A DNA stretch of 64,000 nucleotides from Methylocystis parvus OBBP (GCF_027571405.1 NZ_CP092968.1:4012008-4076007); one strand, 5' to 3'; shown: positions 9,397 to 18,276, counted from the stretch's first letter. Numbers and translations: made by a program. The notes: generated by a model not told the origin, from the letters alone.

Positions 9397-10047
9397 CTAT
9401 CCGGCCTCCAGCGGCCCGAAGACCCAGATCAGCCAGAGGCCGAGTGCGAGATGCGGTCCGAAAGGGATCGGCTGGCGGACGCTCTCCAGCGTTCCCTGGC
9501 GCATCGCGATGACCGACGAAAGGAGCGCGGAGAGCACGCCGTAGACGAGCGCGCCCGGCAGGCCGGAAAAACCAAGCCAAAGTCCGGCAAGGCCGTAAAG
9601 CTTGGCGTCGCCCTCGCCGACGCCGGCTTCGCCCCGCAAACGGGCGTAGATGAAGGCGACAGACCGAAACGCGGCGTAGCCGGCCGCCCCCGCCGCGAGC
9701 TTCAGTGCGGCTTCATGTGGGGCGTTTGCAAGCGCGACGGCGCCGCCGCACAGGGCGAGAGCCAGCAAGGGGCCGTCGGGAATGACGAAGTAGCGCGCGT
9801 CGAACAGGGAGATGAGGCAGAGTCCGCCAAAGAGCAGGAGGCTCGGCCAGACGATAAAACCCGGCTCCTCCGCAAGGAGCGCGGCGAGCGACAGAAGCGC
9901 CGCCCAGGCGGCGGGCGCAAAGGGGCGGCCCTCGTCGCGCGCAAGAAGAATGCGGCGGGCGAGCGGCGCCAGGGCGCGGCGGCGGCGGCCGCACGCCGGC
10001 GACGCGAAAATCGGCTGTCTGTGCGTTTTCTCAGGTCTTTCGCGCAT
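9397..10047 (-). CDS. Prepilin peptidase (A24 family), short form without methylase domain
   Basis: Inner-membrane aspartic peptidase that cleaves prepilin leaders. The catalytic motifs are visible: SLFDARYFVIPDG with the first Asp and GEGDAKLYGLAG with the GxGD second Asp, embedded in about six membrane helices. The N-terminal cysteine-containing methyltransferase domain of PilD/GspO is absent. The start is uncertain: ATG at 10047 (AGAAAGAG just upstream) is chosen, and the frame stays open to 10224. It is convergent with gspJ and divergent from gspD. Confidence 0.85.
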   Translation of the reverse strand: MRERPEKTHRQPIFASPACGRRRRALAPLARRILLARDEGRPFAPAAWAALLSLAALLAEEPGFIVWPSLLLFGGLCLISLFDARYFVIPDGPLLALALCGGAVALANAPHEAALKLAAGAAGYAAFRSVAFIYARLRGEAGVGEGDAKLYGLAGLWLGFSGLPGALVYGVLSALLSSVIAMRQGTLESVRQPIPFGPHLALGLWLIWVFGPLEAG

Positions 10048-10278
10048 CTCTTTCTGGCGTTCCCCGGGCGGCTTCCGCCGCGATATTGCCGCGTTTCGGA
10101 CATTCCTTTCTAAATTTGAATCTTCCACAGAACGAGGTACCGTCATCGAGTCGTTGGAATGTTTCAGTTTTGCTTCTCGTGTGGAAGCTTGGCCGGTCGC
10201 CGCAGCGTGGCGAAGCTCCAGCAATCGTGTTAAGGCGGATGAACTTCAAACGCCGCCGTCGAACCACAGGCTGTTGAT

Positions 10279-12726
10279 TTGTATCGTCTGCTAAGAGCAT
10301 CTGTCCTGGCTTTAGCGGTCGTGGGCGTCGCGGGGTGTGAGACTCCGACAGCCGGCGGCGGCCCGCCCGTCGCGGAGTGGAATGTGGAGCCTATCTCGCG
10401 CGGCGCGCGCGGTTATGGCGGCGGGACGCAATCCGAGGGTCTTTTGCGGCCGCGCACCCCCACGGGGCGCGCCATCGTCGCGACGGGGACCGGCAAGTTC
10501 ATCGGCTCGAGCCGCGGGCGCCCGGCCTCGTCCGATCCCGCCGGGGAAGACGGCGTCACCCTCAATCTCGTCAATCTGCCGATCCCCCAGGCGGCCAAGA
10601 TCGTCATCGGCGACATTATGGGCGCGGATTTCATCGTCGATCCCAAGCTTGACGGCAAGGTGACGGTCCACACCGCAAATCCGGTGCGTAAAAGCGTCGC
10701 GCTCGATCTCTTCCAGTCCGCCCTGCGCGTCTCTGGCGCCTCGGTGGTCAAATCGGGCGGCATCTACAAGATCGTTCCAACGGAACAGGCGGCGATTTCG
10801 GGAGAGGTCATATCGAGCGATCCGGTCTCGGCCGAGTCGAGCCCGCTCGGGGAAGGCGCGCGCGTCGTGCAGTTGCGCTATGTTTCCGCCTCCGAGATGA
10901 AGCGCGTGCTCGAGCCGATCGCGGCGCGCGGCAGCATCGTGCGCGCCGACGACGCGCGCAACACGCTCACGCTTTCCGGCACGCCTCAGGACATTGCGAC
11001 GTTGCAGGACGCGATCTCGATGTTTGACATCGACACGATGAAGGGCATGTCCTTCGCGCTGGTGCCGGTGCGCAGCGGCGACGCCGATATGCTCGCCGAC
11101 GACCTGAAAAACGTGTTCGGCTCCGAGAAGGAAGGACCGATGGGCGGCATGATCCGCTTCATTGGCAATAAGCGCCTCTCGGCGATCCTGGTCATTTCGT
11201 CGCAAGCCCAATATATCGCCCGCGCCCGCGCCTGGATCGACAAGCTCGATGCGCGCGCCGAGCATACGGAGAAGCAGTTCTTCACCTACCGGGTGCAGAA
11301 TCGTCCGGCCAAGGAACTGATGATCGTCCTGACCTCCATTTTCGGCGCGAGGGGGCAGGCCGACGCCAGCACGTCGCCGCGTTTCGGCCAGTCGTCGATG
11401 TCGTCCGGCGGCTTGGGCGCCATGGGCGGCGGCCAGGCGTCGACGAGCCCGCTCGGCGCGCTCTCGGCTGCGGGGCCGACGGGCGCATCCGGCGGCGGCA
11501 TGGGAACGGGCGGCGGTCTGGGATCAAGCGGCGGCCTTGGATCGAGCGGCGGCCTTGGAACGTCCGGCGGGGGCCTCGGGACGGGCGGCGGACTTGGCGG
11601 CAGCGGCGGCGGCGGCTTTGGAGGGGGAGGGCCGAGCGGCGTCAGCGGGCTCAGCGTCCCCGGCGGCTCGCCGGGCGGCCCGAACGGCGGACCGACGCCT
11701 GCGGTCAGCCTCGACAACGACCGTTACAAAATCGGCGTCGACGACGCGAAAAACGCGCTCATCGTCATGGCGACGCCGGAGGATTATCGCCGAATTCGTC
11801 AGGTGATAGAGGGCCTCGACGTTCTGCCGAACCAGATCTTCCTCGAAGCCACGATCGCTGAGGTGCGGCTGAACGATTCACTGCGCTTCGGCGTGCGATG
11901 GTTCATGCAGAACCATTCCAATCTGTTCGGTTTCTCGAGCGGCCAGACGCAGACGCCGGTCGCCAACAACAAGATCGGTCCGCAAAATCTGCTGGGCGCG
12001 CCGGTCGGCGCGGTCTTCCCCGGTTTCGCCTACGCCTTCAATTCGCTCAATCAGCAGGTGACGCTGAACGCGCTCAACGCCATCACCGACGTCAACATCA
12101 TCTCCACGCCGTCATTGACCGTTCTCGACAATCGCGAGGCCATGCTGCAGGTCGGCGATCAGATCCCGGTGCAGACGCTCACCAGCGTTTCGGCGATCGG
12201 CAATACGTTCAATTCCGTGAATTACACCAATACGGGCGTCATTCTGAAAATCACGCCGCATATCAGCGAAAGCGGCCGCGTGATGCTGGAGCTCGAACAG
12301 GAAGTCTCCAACGTCGATCCCAATACGCCGGTCGGCAGCACCACGCCCACCATCCAGCAGCGCCGCGTGAAAACGCAGGTCGTCGTTAACGACAATGAAT
12401 CGCTGATGCTCGGCGGACTCGTGAAGGACCAGACGGGCCGCGTCGCCGCGCAGGTTCCGGTCGCCGGCGACGTGCCGATCTTCGGCAATGTGTTTAAGGA
12501 CAAGAACGACGTGATCGACAAGAGCGAACTTGTGATCATGATCACGCCGCATGTCGTGCGCTCGTTGAGCGAGGGACGGGAGATCACCGAGGAATATAAG
12601 CGCAAGCTGCTCGACATTTCGACGCGCGCCGTCGGCCGTCCGCACGACATCGAGCAATCGGCGCGGCGCACACTGTTCGATCCCTGGTCGAAGAGCCCGT
12701 GGCGCGCCGATCGCGACACGCGCTGA
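10279..12726 (+). CDS. gspD: Type II secretion outer-membrane secretin GspD
   Basis: The 815-residue secretin has a lipoprotein signal ending VGVAG/C, so it may be lipidated. N0 to N3 domains span about 90-370 and 480-520. The secretin domain lies at about 515-775 with LEATIAEVRLNDSLRFGVRW, VGDQIPVQT and GGLVKDQTGRVAAQVP. A Gly/Ser-rich insert of about 100 residues (roughly 374-474) splits N3 from the secretin core. The start is TTG at 10279 with CACAGG upstream. It forms the outer-membrane channel of the T2SS. It stands alone in this orientation, facing gspK. Confidence 0.96.
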   Translation: MYRLLRASVLALAVVGVAGCETPTAGGGPPVAEWNVEPISRGARGYGGGTQSEGLLRPRTPTGRAIVATGTGKFIGSSRGRPASSDPAGEDGVTLNLVNLPIPQAAKIVIGDIMGADFIVDPKLDGKVTVHTANPVRKSVALDLFQSALRVSGASVVKSGGIYKIVPTEQAAISGEVISSDPVSAESSPLGEGARVVQLRYVSASEMKRVLEPIAARGSIVRADDARNTLTLSGTPQDIATLQDAISMFDIDTMKGMSFALVPVRSGDADMLADDLKNVFGSEKEGPMGGMIRFIGNKRLSAILVISSQAQYIARARAWIDKLDARAEHTEKQFFTYRVQNRPAKELMIVLTSIFGARGQADASTSPRFGQSSMSSGGLGAMGGGQASTSPLGALSAAGPTGASGGGMGTGGGLGSSGGLGSSGGLGTSGGGLGTGGGLGGSGGGGFGGGGPSGVSGLSVPGGSPGGPNGGPTPAVSLDNDRYKIGVDDAKNALIVMATPEDYRRIRQVIEGLDVLPNQIFLEATIAEVRLNDSLRFGVRWFMQNHSNLFGFSSGQTQTPVANNKIGPQNLLGAPVGAVFPGFAYAFNSLNQQVTLNALNAITDVNIISTPSLTVLDNREAMLQVGDQIPVQTLTSVSAIGNTFNSVNYTNTGVILKITPHISESGRVMLELEQEVSNVDPNTPVGSTTPTIQQRRVKTQVVVNDNESLMLGGLVKDQTGRVAAQVPVAGDVPIFGNVFKDKNDVIDKSELVIMITPHVVRSLSEGREITEEYKRKLLDISTRAVGRPHDIEQSARRTLFDPWSKSPWRADRDTR

Positions 12727-12731
12727 TCGCT

Positions 12732-13700
12732 TCAGCAATCGGGGACGCCGGCTCCATTCGCGGCGATGATGTTTCGCAGATGGTCGACGTAGCGGGATTG
12801 GCCGCGTCGAATTTCCTTGAACGCAAACGGTTTGTTGCTCGCTGGCCGCAGATCGAGGAGCGCGTCCTTCGCGACCGTCTGCCCCGTCGCGAGCACGGCC
12901 TCCGCATGAATGAGATAGGCGCCGTGCTCCGTGGGCTGTTTGAAATTGGCGGGGAAGCGCGGATCGTTGCGGTTGAGTCCGTTGGGATAGGGCGCCGCGA
13001 TCAGGGCGCGCACCTGCTGTAACGGATAGCCTGCGAGCGCCGCGAAGAGCGCGGGCGGCGCCGTGCGCGCGTCGACGCCCGGACTTTTGGAGCTGACTGT
13101 GACGAAGGGGATCAGGTCGCGAAACAAAGCCGGGCTCACGCCGCTGACCTGATCGAGCTCCAGCACGGTTTCGAACAGGCCCTCTTTGGGTTCGATCGGC
13201 TTGTCGGAACTTATCGTCGCGCGAATTTGCCTAATTCCTGCGGGCGCCGTCCGAAAGGCGACGATGGCTTTCGCCGTCTGCTGCGCGGCGCGCTCATCCA
13301 GTCCGAGCCCCAGCAACACTGTTTGCAAAAGTTCGGGCGGCGCGGCGTTGATGTCGATTTTTCCGCCTTCCTCCTCCACGGAAAGGGCGACGGCGGCGCG
13401 ATCGAGAACGCAGAAGCGCGGCGCGCCGTCATAAACCTCCACATCCCCCGTTTGCGCGGAGACGGCGTCTTTCTTCGCCAGCAAAGCGAGGGTTGCGAGA
13501 TTGATCGCGCTCTCGGCGATGAAGCCCGCTTCCGTCGCGCTCGCAATATTGTGGGCGGTTTGCAGGCGCAGCCGGCCGTTCGTCATGAAGGCGACGACGA
13601 GAATGGCGACGAGGCCCGTGCCCCAGACGACGGCGAGAAGAGCGAACCCCGCGCGCTTCTTTTTCACGCGCGGGGCGGCGGGCCTTCCGGCCGCGGTCAC
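12732..13700 (-). CDS. gspK: Type II secretion minor pseudopilin GspK
   Basis: The 322-residue protein has a basic leader then RAGFALLAVVWGTGL. As in GspK, it lacks the usual Glu at position +5. A large helical domain contains KIDINAAPPELL and later YPNGLNRNDPRFP. GspK caps the pseudopilus tip. It follows gspG with an overlap (ATGA at 13697-13700) and ends 6 bases from the convergent gspD stop. Confidence 0.92.
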   Translation of the reverse strand: MTAAGRPAAPRVKKKRAGFALLAVVWGTGLVAILVVAFMTNGRLRLQTAHNIASATEAGFIAESAINLATLALLAKKDAVSAQTGDVEVYDGAPRFCVLDRAAVALSVEEEGGKIDINAAPPELLQTVLLGLGLDERAAQQTAKAIVAFRTAPAGIRQIRATISSDKPIEPKEGLFETVLELDQVSGVSPALFRDLIPFVTVSSKSPGVDARTAPPALFAALAGYPLQQVRALIAAPYPNGLNRNDPRFPANFKQPTEHGAYLIHAEAVLATGQTVAKDALLDLRPASNKPFAFKEIRRGQSRYVDHLRNIIAANGAGVPDC

Positions 13701-14179
13701 TTCGCCTGTGTGCTGCGGGAAAGCGCGCCCGCGCCGCCTTCCCGGCCTTCCGGCCCGAGGGAGCCGATGTCATAGGGCCCGGTCTGTCCGGGCGCCCGAT
13801 AAAGATAGGGATGTCCCCAGGGGTCCTTGGGAAGGCCCGCCGATTTCAGATAGGGGCCGCTCCAGGACGAGACGCCGGCCGGGCGCTGCACGAGCGCGGC
13901 GAGGCCTTCCTCACTCGACGGATAGCGGCCGGCGTCGAGATAGAAGAGATCGAGCGCGCTGGCGAGGTTCTCCATCTGAATCTGAGCCGTCTTGACCTTC
14001 GATTCCGAGAGGTAATTCAACACGCGCGGCCCGACGAGACCGACGATCGATCCGATAATGGCGAGAACGACCAGCATTTCGACCAGCGTGAAGCCGGCGC
14101 GCCCGCCACGCGCGCGCGCAAAGCGCGCATGACGCGCCGACCATGAATTTGTGGAGCGTTCCAAACCCGTGTGAAGCAT
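13697..14179 (-). CDS. gspG: Type II secretion major pseudopilin GspG
   Basis: The major pseudopilin has the prepilin motif RAGFTLVEMLVVLAIIG, the family signature DAGRYPSSEEGLAAL and KDPWGHPYLY near the calcium-binding loop. The ATG at 14179 is preferred (GGGGA six bases upstream) over 14239. The leader before the cleavage site is long, at nearly 30 residues. It heads the leftward G-K pair. Confidence 0.93.
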   Translation of the reverse strand: MLHTGLERSTNSWSARHARFARARGGRAGFTLVEMLVVLAIIGSIVGLVGPRVLNYLSESKVKTAQIQMENLASALDLFYLDAGRYPSSEEGLAALVQRPAGVSSWSGPYLKSAGLPKDPWGHPYLYRAPGQTGPYDIGSLGPEGREGGAGALSRSTQAK

Positions 14180-14235
14180 TGCGTTCCCCGTCTTTGCGCG
14201 GATTCTCAGAGAAGAAGCGCCTTTCCGGGCGCGGC

Positions 14236-14610
14236 TCAAAGTTCGATATAAATGTCACATCCGTAAGTCGAGGTCGGATTGCCGTAAGCGTCCTCGATCT
14301 TGTTCCAGCATTTCCCGACGCCCGCGATCATACGGTAGATAAAGACGCCTTCCGTTTCGACGACGCGTTTCTCGGGGACCTTTTGCCGGCCGAGATAATT
14401 GAAATAGGAGACGGCGATATCGTCGCCGCAGCGATACATCGTTCCGCGGTCGAGGAGGAAAACGGCGTTGCGGTCCTTCGCGGCGCTGACGCAATAGGAG
14501 TAATGGGTCAGCGCCTCGGGCTTTATGCTGATCTGCGCGCGCGCGGAGGGGCCGAAGAACAACATTGCGGCGGGCGTCGAGATCAAAGCCAACGCAATCA
14601 GGCGCGTCAT
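14236..14610 (-). CDS. Small exported hypothetical protein
   Basis: The 124-residue protein has a clear signal peptide (MTRLIALALISTPAAMLFF, cleavage near ARA/Q). The mature part has four cysteines (SYCVSA, MYRCGDD, GKCWNK, YGCDIY) that could form two disulfides. The ATG at 14610 is chosen for the GGAG upstream. No family is recognised. It lies just upstream of gspG on the same strand and may be cotranscribed with it. Confidence 0.65.
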   Translation of the reverse strand: MTRLIALALISTPAAMLFFGPSARAQISIKPEALTHYSYCVSAAKDRNAVFLLDRGTMYRCGDDIAVSYFNYLGRQKVPEKRVVETEGVFIYRMIAGVGKCWNKIEDAYGNPTSTYGCDIYIEL

Positions 14611-14984
14611 CGCAAGCTCCAAAAATCCGGCGCCGCCGAACCTCGACCACATCTCTATGGCCCTTTTGCGCGCGGCGCAATTGTGCGGCGCGGGGCGGCC
14701 GCAGGCGCGCCGACTCGTGCAACTTTCCATCTGGAGAGAGGGCGCGGGAAGCAAGACGTCAGTCGCAAGTAGAAAAGCGGAGCAGTCGTTGCTGCTTTGC
14801 ACAAAAAAATCAGTTTTGGAGCAGTTATAAGTTGGACTCAGCAAGGATTAGCCAGCTGACCTGCGACGAAAAATCACTTCTTAACGAAAGCGTTTGACAA
14901 GAGCTCTGCTATAGACGAATGGAACCCTGCGGTAGAACGACAACAAGCCAAACAGGCGCTGCGGGGAACAAGGTGAGCGACACG

Positions 14985-16064
14985 ATGGAACTGACGGCCG
15001 GGGCTCGCGAGGCGGGCGCTCCGGACGCGAGAGCGCTGGCGCAGCGCATGGCGACTTTGAAAACCGAAGCGCGCGAAAAGGGCTATTTCAACGTGCCGCT
15101 CTGGGAGCAGGCGTTCCGCTGCGCGGAGCTCGTCGGGGTTCCGGCGCTGGCGTTCTATCTTCTGTCTCAGGGAGGCTTCGCCGCTTTTGTCGGCTTCGTC
15201 GTCCTGGGCCTTCATTATCCCCGCACGGCCTATCTCGGCCATGATCTCGCGCATAACCAATGGGGCCCGCGCGACGACGCCAAGCCCCGCTTCATGCTGC
15301 GCGCCGTGGCGCTTCTGCAGGGCTTCGGCTCGCATTGGTGGGTCGAGAAGCACGAGCTGCATCACGCCTTTCCGAATGCGTGCAAAAAGAGCGAAGACGG
15401 GATCCTCACGCCGATTGACGGCGACATCGACTCCGTCCCCTGGATCGTCTGGGACAAGTCGCTCGTCGAATATAACGAGCTTGCGGCGACCTCTCCCTGG
15501 AAGGCGAAACTGTTCCTGACCATGCGTCGTCTCCAGGTGCTGCTTTTCTTTCCGCTGCTCTCCATGGCGCGCTTCAACTGGAGCTGGCAGAGCATCGAGA
15601 CGGCTTTCCGCGTCAACAAGTCCCTCGAAGGCGCGCTCTGCGTCGCCCATTGGGTCATCGGCCTGACGCTCGCCGGTTTTCTCACGCCGGGTCCGGTCTG
15701 GACCGGCTGGCTCTGGTTCGCCGCGACGCAGCTCCTCGGCGGCTTCATCCTCGCCTTCGTTTTCGTTCTCAATCACACGGGCATGGAAATTTACGACGCG
15801 ACTGAGGCGAAAGGCTTCTACGACCGTCAGGCGCGTTCGACCCGCAATACGCCGAGTTCCCTGTTTTTCGACTGGTTGACGGGCGGCCTCAACAGCCAGA
15901 TCGAGCATCACATGTTCCCGACGATGGCGCGTCGCAATCTTTCCAAGATGCGCGACGCCACCCGGAAGGCGATGCTCGAATGCGGTTACGCCTATGAGGA
16001 GCTCGGAAATCGGGAAGCCATGCAGGCTGTCCTTGGCGCGCTGACCGACGCCGCGAAAGCCTGA
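14985..16064 (+). CDS. Membrane fatty-acid desaturase
   Basis: Di-iron integral-membrane desaturase acting on acyl lipids. All three histidine boxes are intact: HDLAH near residue 86, HELHH near 123 and QIEHH near 305. The QxxHH third box is typical of front-end/acyl-lipid desaturases. Two pairs of membrane helices lie between the boxes. The ATG at 14985 (AAGGTGAG upstream) is chosen; GTG 14973 and ATG 14919 are in-frame alternatives. Length is 359 residues. Substrate and double-bond position cannot be read from the sequence. A strong terminator follows. Confidence 0.92.
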   Translation: MELTAGAREAGAPDARALAQRMATLKTEAREKGYFNVPLWEQAFRCAELVGVPALAFYLLSQGGFAAFVGFVVLGLHYPRTAYLGHDLAHNQWGPRDDAKPRFMLRAVALLQGFGSHWWVEKHELHHAFPNACKKSEDGILTPIDGDIDSVPWIVWDKSLVEYNELAATSPWKAKLFLTMRRLQVLLFFPLLSMARFNWSWQSIETAFRVNKSLEGALCVAHWVIGLTLAGFLTPGPVWTGWLWFAATQLLGGFILAFVFVLNHTGMEIYDATEAKGFYDRQARSTRNTPSSLFFDWLTGGLNSQIEHHMFPTMARRNLSKMRDATRKAMLECGYAYEELGNREAMQAVLGALTDAAKA

Positions 16065-16077
16065 GCCCGCGCATCAG

Positions 16078-16128
16078 AGCCCGTCCTTCCCTCTCCCCAA
16101 CCGGGAGCAGGGGAGGGCGGGCTTTTTT
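16078..16128 (+). terminator. Rho-independent terminator after the desaturase gene
   Basis: A G+C-rich imperfect stem (AGCCCGTCC against GGGCGGGCT, with inner CTCCCC/GGGGAG) is followed by seven T/A bases. It starts 14 bases past the stop. Confidence 0.8.
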
Positions 16129-16280
16129 ATAAGTTCGCCCCCACACACACTTAATTCTCATCGCTTAGAATTGGTTAAGCTTCCCTTCGAAATCGGTGGG
16201 CTTCAGCCTTGCCGTGGAGGGCGTCTTGGTGTTGACTTTTATCCAATGAAAACACGAAATTTTTTCGGAGGTCGGCAATA

Positions 16281-16460
16281 ATGGAAGGTAAGATTCTTTG
16301 TTTTTATAAGGCTGTAGCGTATTTGACGATATTGTGGGCAGCCTGCCAGCCTCAGCCGGCGGCGCAGGAATTTTCGTGGCGCGTCGGCGACAATTATCCG
16401 TTCTGTGAGAACAATGAAGTCGCGACCGCGCGTCTCGAAGGAAAAAGGTCAGTCGATTGA
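16281..16460 (+). CDS. Small exported protein (59 residues)
   Basis: The ATG is preceded by GGAGG at 16267-16271, about 10 bases upstream. The product has a hydrophobic N-terminal segment with a Cys (LTILWAAC) that could be a signal or weak lipobox. It is followed by about 35 polar residues (SWRVGDNYPFCENNE). Base use is less GC-rich than its neighbours. Its last 12 bases overlap the end of the leftward gene at 16449. No family is recognised, and it could be a truncated longer gene. Confidence 0.45.
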   Translation: MEGKILCFYKAVAYLTILWAACQPQPAAQEFSWRVGDNYPFCENNEVATARLEGKRSVD

Positions 16461-16700
16461 CGAGATTTTGATCTGCTCCTCCAAATTGGCGTAAGCGACC
16501 TTGATGCCCGCCTTTTCGACCGCCGCCTCATTCGGGTACCAGGTCGATTCGTGGTCGAGGCCGCCATATTTGTTGAAGACCATCACATATTTGGCCTTGA
16601 AATCCACCTCGCAGCGAAGACCCTTTCCGGGATTGTCGATCGGCCGCAGCTTTCCGTCCCAATCGATGAAATAACCCTTCGGCGCCTCGGTCTCCGACAT
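16449..16700 (-). CDS. Small conserved-looking cytoplasmic protein
   Basis: The 83-residue soluble protein has no signal or membrane segment. It contains PKGYFIDWDGKLRPIDNPGKG and WYPNEAAVEKAGIKVAYANLEE. The ATG at 16700 has AAGGAA about 8 bases upstream, better than the TTG at 16721. Family not recognised; function unknown. Confidence 0.6.
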   Translation of the reverse strand: MSETEAPKGYFIDWDGKLRPIDNPGKGLRCEVDFKAKYVMVFNKYGGLDHESTWYPNEAAVEKAGIKVAYANLEEQIKISSID

Positions 16701-16834
16701 TTTGCGTTTCCTTCCCGACAATGATTTCTGTCAGGGAAGGCGAAAAGCATGTCCCGGGCCAACAAGCCGCTGGATCACGCTGCGTTTAGGCGGACTCGCC
16801 TAGACGCAGGCAAACTGATCGTTTTTCATGGTTT

Positions 16835-16886
16835 AGAGCGCGTTCGCCGCGAAAAAACCGGTTCCTGCTTTTTCGCAACGCGCTCT
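16835..16886. repeat. Long inverted repeat at the 3' end of the PsiF-like gene
   Basis: The outer arms AGAGCGCGTT/AACGCGCTCT pair perfectly over 10 bases and the inner arms GCGAAAAA/TTTTTCGC over 8. It overlaps the stop codon of the leftward gene at 16885. It may be a terminator or a dispersed intergenic element. Confidence 0.6.
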
Positions 16887-17205
16887 AATTTTGGGCCTGC
16901 TCGACCTGCACGGCGCATTCGCGCGTATAGGCCGCCCGTTTCTTCCCGGTGAGCTTGCGCGCGGAGGCCGCGCGGTCGCACAGCTCCGCGACGCCGGCCC
17001 GCGTGCATCGCGCCATGAAACTGTCATAGGCGGGGCCAGAGAGGAACTGTTCCTGGGCTTCAGCCGCGCAGGCGGCGGCGGGGCTCATCGGCCGTTCGAA
17101 GGCCGCGGGAATGGGGAGGGGCATGGCCGCCATATAGGCGAAGGCGGCGGTGGAGACGCAGGCCAATCCGGCTGCGGCCGCAAGGGGCATGAAACGCTTG
17201 AACAT
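16885..17205 (-). CDS. Exported PsiF-like small protein
   Basis: The 106-residue protein has a signal peptide (LAAAAGLACVSTAAFA). The C-terminal CDRAASARKLTGKKRAAYT followed by REC resembles the PsiF repeat (C-x-x-x-A then LxGxxRxxFxxxC). Four cysteines remain in the mature part. PsiF was first described as phosphate-starvation inducible in enterobacteria; the biochemical role is unknown. It is a single-gene unit and the inverted repeat at its end could stop transcription. Confidence 0.6.
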   Translation of the reverse strand: MFKRFMPLAAAAGLACVSTAAFAYMAAMPLPIPAAFERPMSPAAACAAEAQEQFLSGPAYDSFMARCTRAGVAELCDRAASARKLTGKKRAAYTRECAVQVEQAQN

Positions 17206-17440
17206 GGGCTACTCTCGACGGATGCGCCGGAAATCGAGTCTATCTTTAACAATCCCTTAACGCTTGGCAAGAAGTTGTCTCGAAACATGGCGAACGCCGC
17301 CGGCGTCGACGCCGTAAGCGTCAGCCCTGTTGAGAGAGCAATTTATTGATGTGAACCGGCGCCCGCTTCGCAGCAATGACACAATCGCCGTGGCTGGCGG
17401 ACGTCGTCCGAGCCAAGGGCGCGAAATAACAGTCCAAGAA

Positions 17441-17470
17441 GCGCGCCCCGGTTTTTATAACGGGGGCGCG
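17441..17470 (-). terminator. Terminator-like hairpin downstream of the Gly/Trp-rich gene
   Basis: GCGCGCCCCG pairs with CGGGGGCGCGC (one bulge) across a loop containing five T. It lies about 20 bases beyond the stop of the gene at 17488. There is no clear T-run after the stem on the minus strand. Confidence 0.4.
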
Positions 17471-17487
17471 CCGCGTATCAGGTCAGC

Positions 17488-17952
17488 TTACCAGCCCCAT
17501 CCGCCATAGCCGCCCCATCCATTGTAGCCGCAGACATTCACCCAGGTCTGCGCCCAACCCCATCCGGTCCAAACGGGCCGAAGCCGATAGCAGCCGCCAT
17601 AGCCGCCATAGCCGACGGGACGATAATATGAGCGGTAGCCCCATCCGCCATATCCCAATCTCGGGCCGCCCCAATAGCCGGCGCGTCGCCATCCGCCGCC
17701 CCAGCCGCCACCACCCCAGCCGCCGTGACCGCCCCATCCGCCGCCACTCCAGCCGCCATGACCGCCCCAGCCGCCGCCACCCCAACCGCCGTGACCGCCC
17801 CAGCCGCCGCCGCCCCAGCCGCCATGTCCAAAGCCGCCGCCCAAATGGCCGCCGCCAAAACCTCCGCCAAAACCATGCCCCCATGCGAGGGCCTCGGCAG
17901 GCAAGGCCAGCACGGAAACCAGCGTCCCGGCCATTACGATTTTACGAAGCAT
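17488..17952 (-). CDS. Gly/Trp-rich exported low-complexity protein
   Basis: The 154-residue protein has a signal peptide (MLRKIVMAGTLVSVLALPAE, cleavage near ALA/W). Tandem units of GGWGGGGWGGH type span about residues 35-90, then a Tyr/Gly/Trp-rich end with two cysteines (GGCYRL, NVCGYN). TGGAGG lies 5 bases upstream of the ATG. A structural or surface role is plausible but unproven. A second protein of the same style is encoded at 27145-27564. Confidence 0.75.
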   Translation of the reverse strand: MLRKIVMAGTLVSVLALPAEALAWGHGFGGGFGGGHLGGGFGHGGWGGGGWGGHGGWGGGGWGGHGGWSGGGWGGHGGWGGGGWGGGWRRAGYWGGPRLGYGGWGYRSYYRPVGYGGYGGCYRLRPVWTGWGWAQTWVNVCGYNGWGGYGGWGW

Positions 17953-18109
17953 GGTCGCCTCCAACACAAGATGACGCCCCTCCTGCTCAGTTTAGCAAGT
18001 TTCAGCCGTCGAGTCGCGCGGCGCGACTCTCGGAGGTCATTTCTGAATGGGGCTCGCCAACTCGCCTCAGCCTGCGATAGATCGTTCAAAACCGGCGGAG
18101 GGGTGACGG

Positions 18110-18247
18110 ATGAGAGCGGAAGGCGAGGGCGACGGCGAAAACGCCGCGCGCGATAAGCCCGCGGGCGCGCCGCGCTATGACTGGCCGAGCCTCGCGATCT
18201 TTGCGATCTTTCTCGGCGCGTTCATCTATGCGCTTTCGCGGCGCTGA
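18110..18247 (+). CDS. Small single-pass membrane protein (45 residues)
   Basis: The ATG is preceded by GGAGGGG at 18097-18103. The product has an acidic/polar N-terminus, the motif RYDWPSLAIF, one membrane helix (AIFAIFLGAFIYAL) and a basic end SRR. This layout is common in real small alphaproteobacterial membrane proteins. It ends in the bidirectional hairpin shared with the convergent L,D-transpeptidase gene. Function unknown. Confidence 0.6.
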   Translation: MRAEGEGDGENAARDKPAGAPRYDWPSLAIFAIFLGAFIYALSRR

Positions 18248-18269
18248 GAGATCAGCTTCTCTCAGCGCC
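18240..18269. terminator. Bidirectional hairpin between convergent genes
   Basis: A perfect 12-bp inverted repeat, GGCGCTGAGAGA and TCTCTCAGCGCC around a 6-base loop, sits between the ends of the small membrane gene and the L,D-transpeptidase gene. It has no T-run, so termination is likely but not certain. Confidence 0.6.
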
Positions 18270-18276
18270 GGCGAAT

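Noticed and set aside
14894..14915. TTGACA and TATAGA upstream of the desaturase gene as a promoter
   Set aside because: The spacing is only about 10 bases, far from the 16-18 needed.
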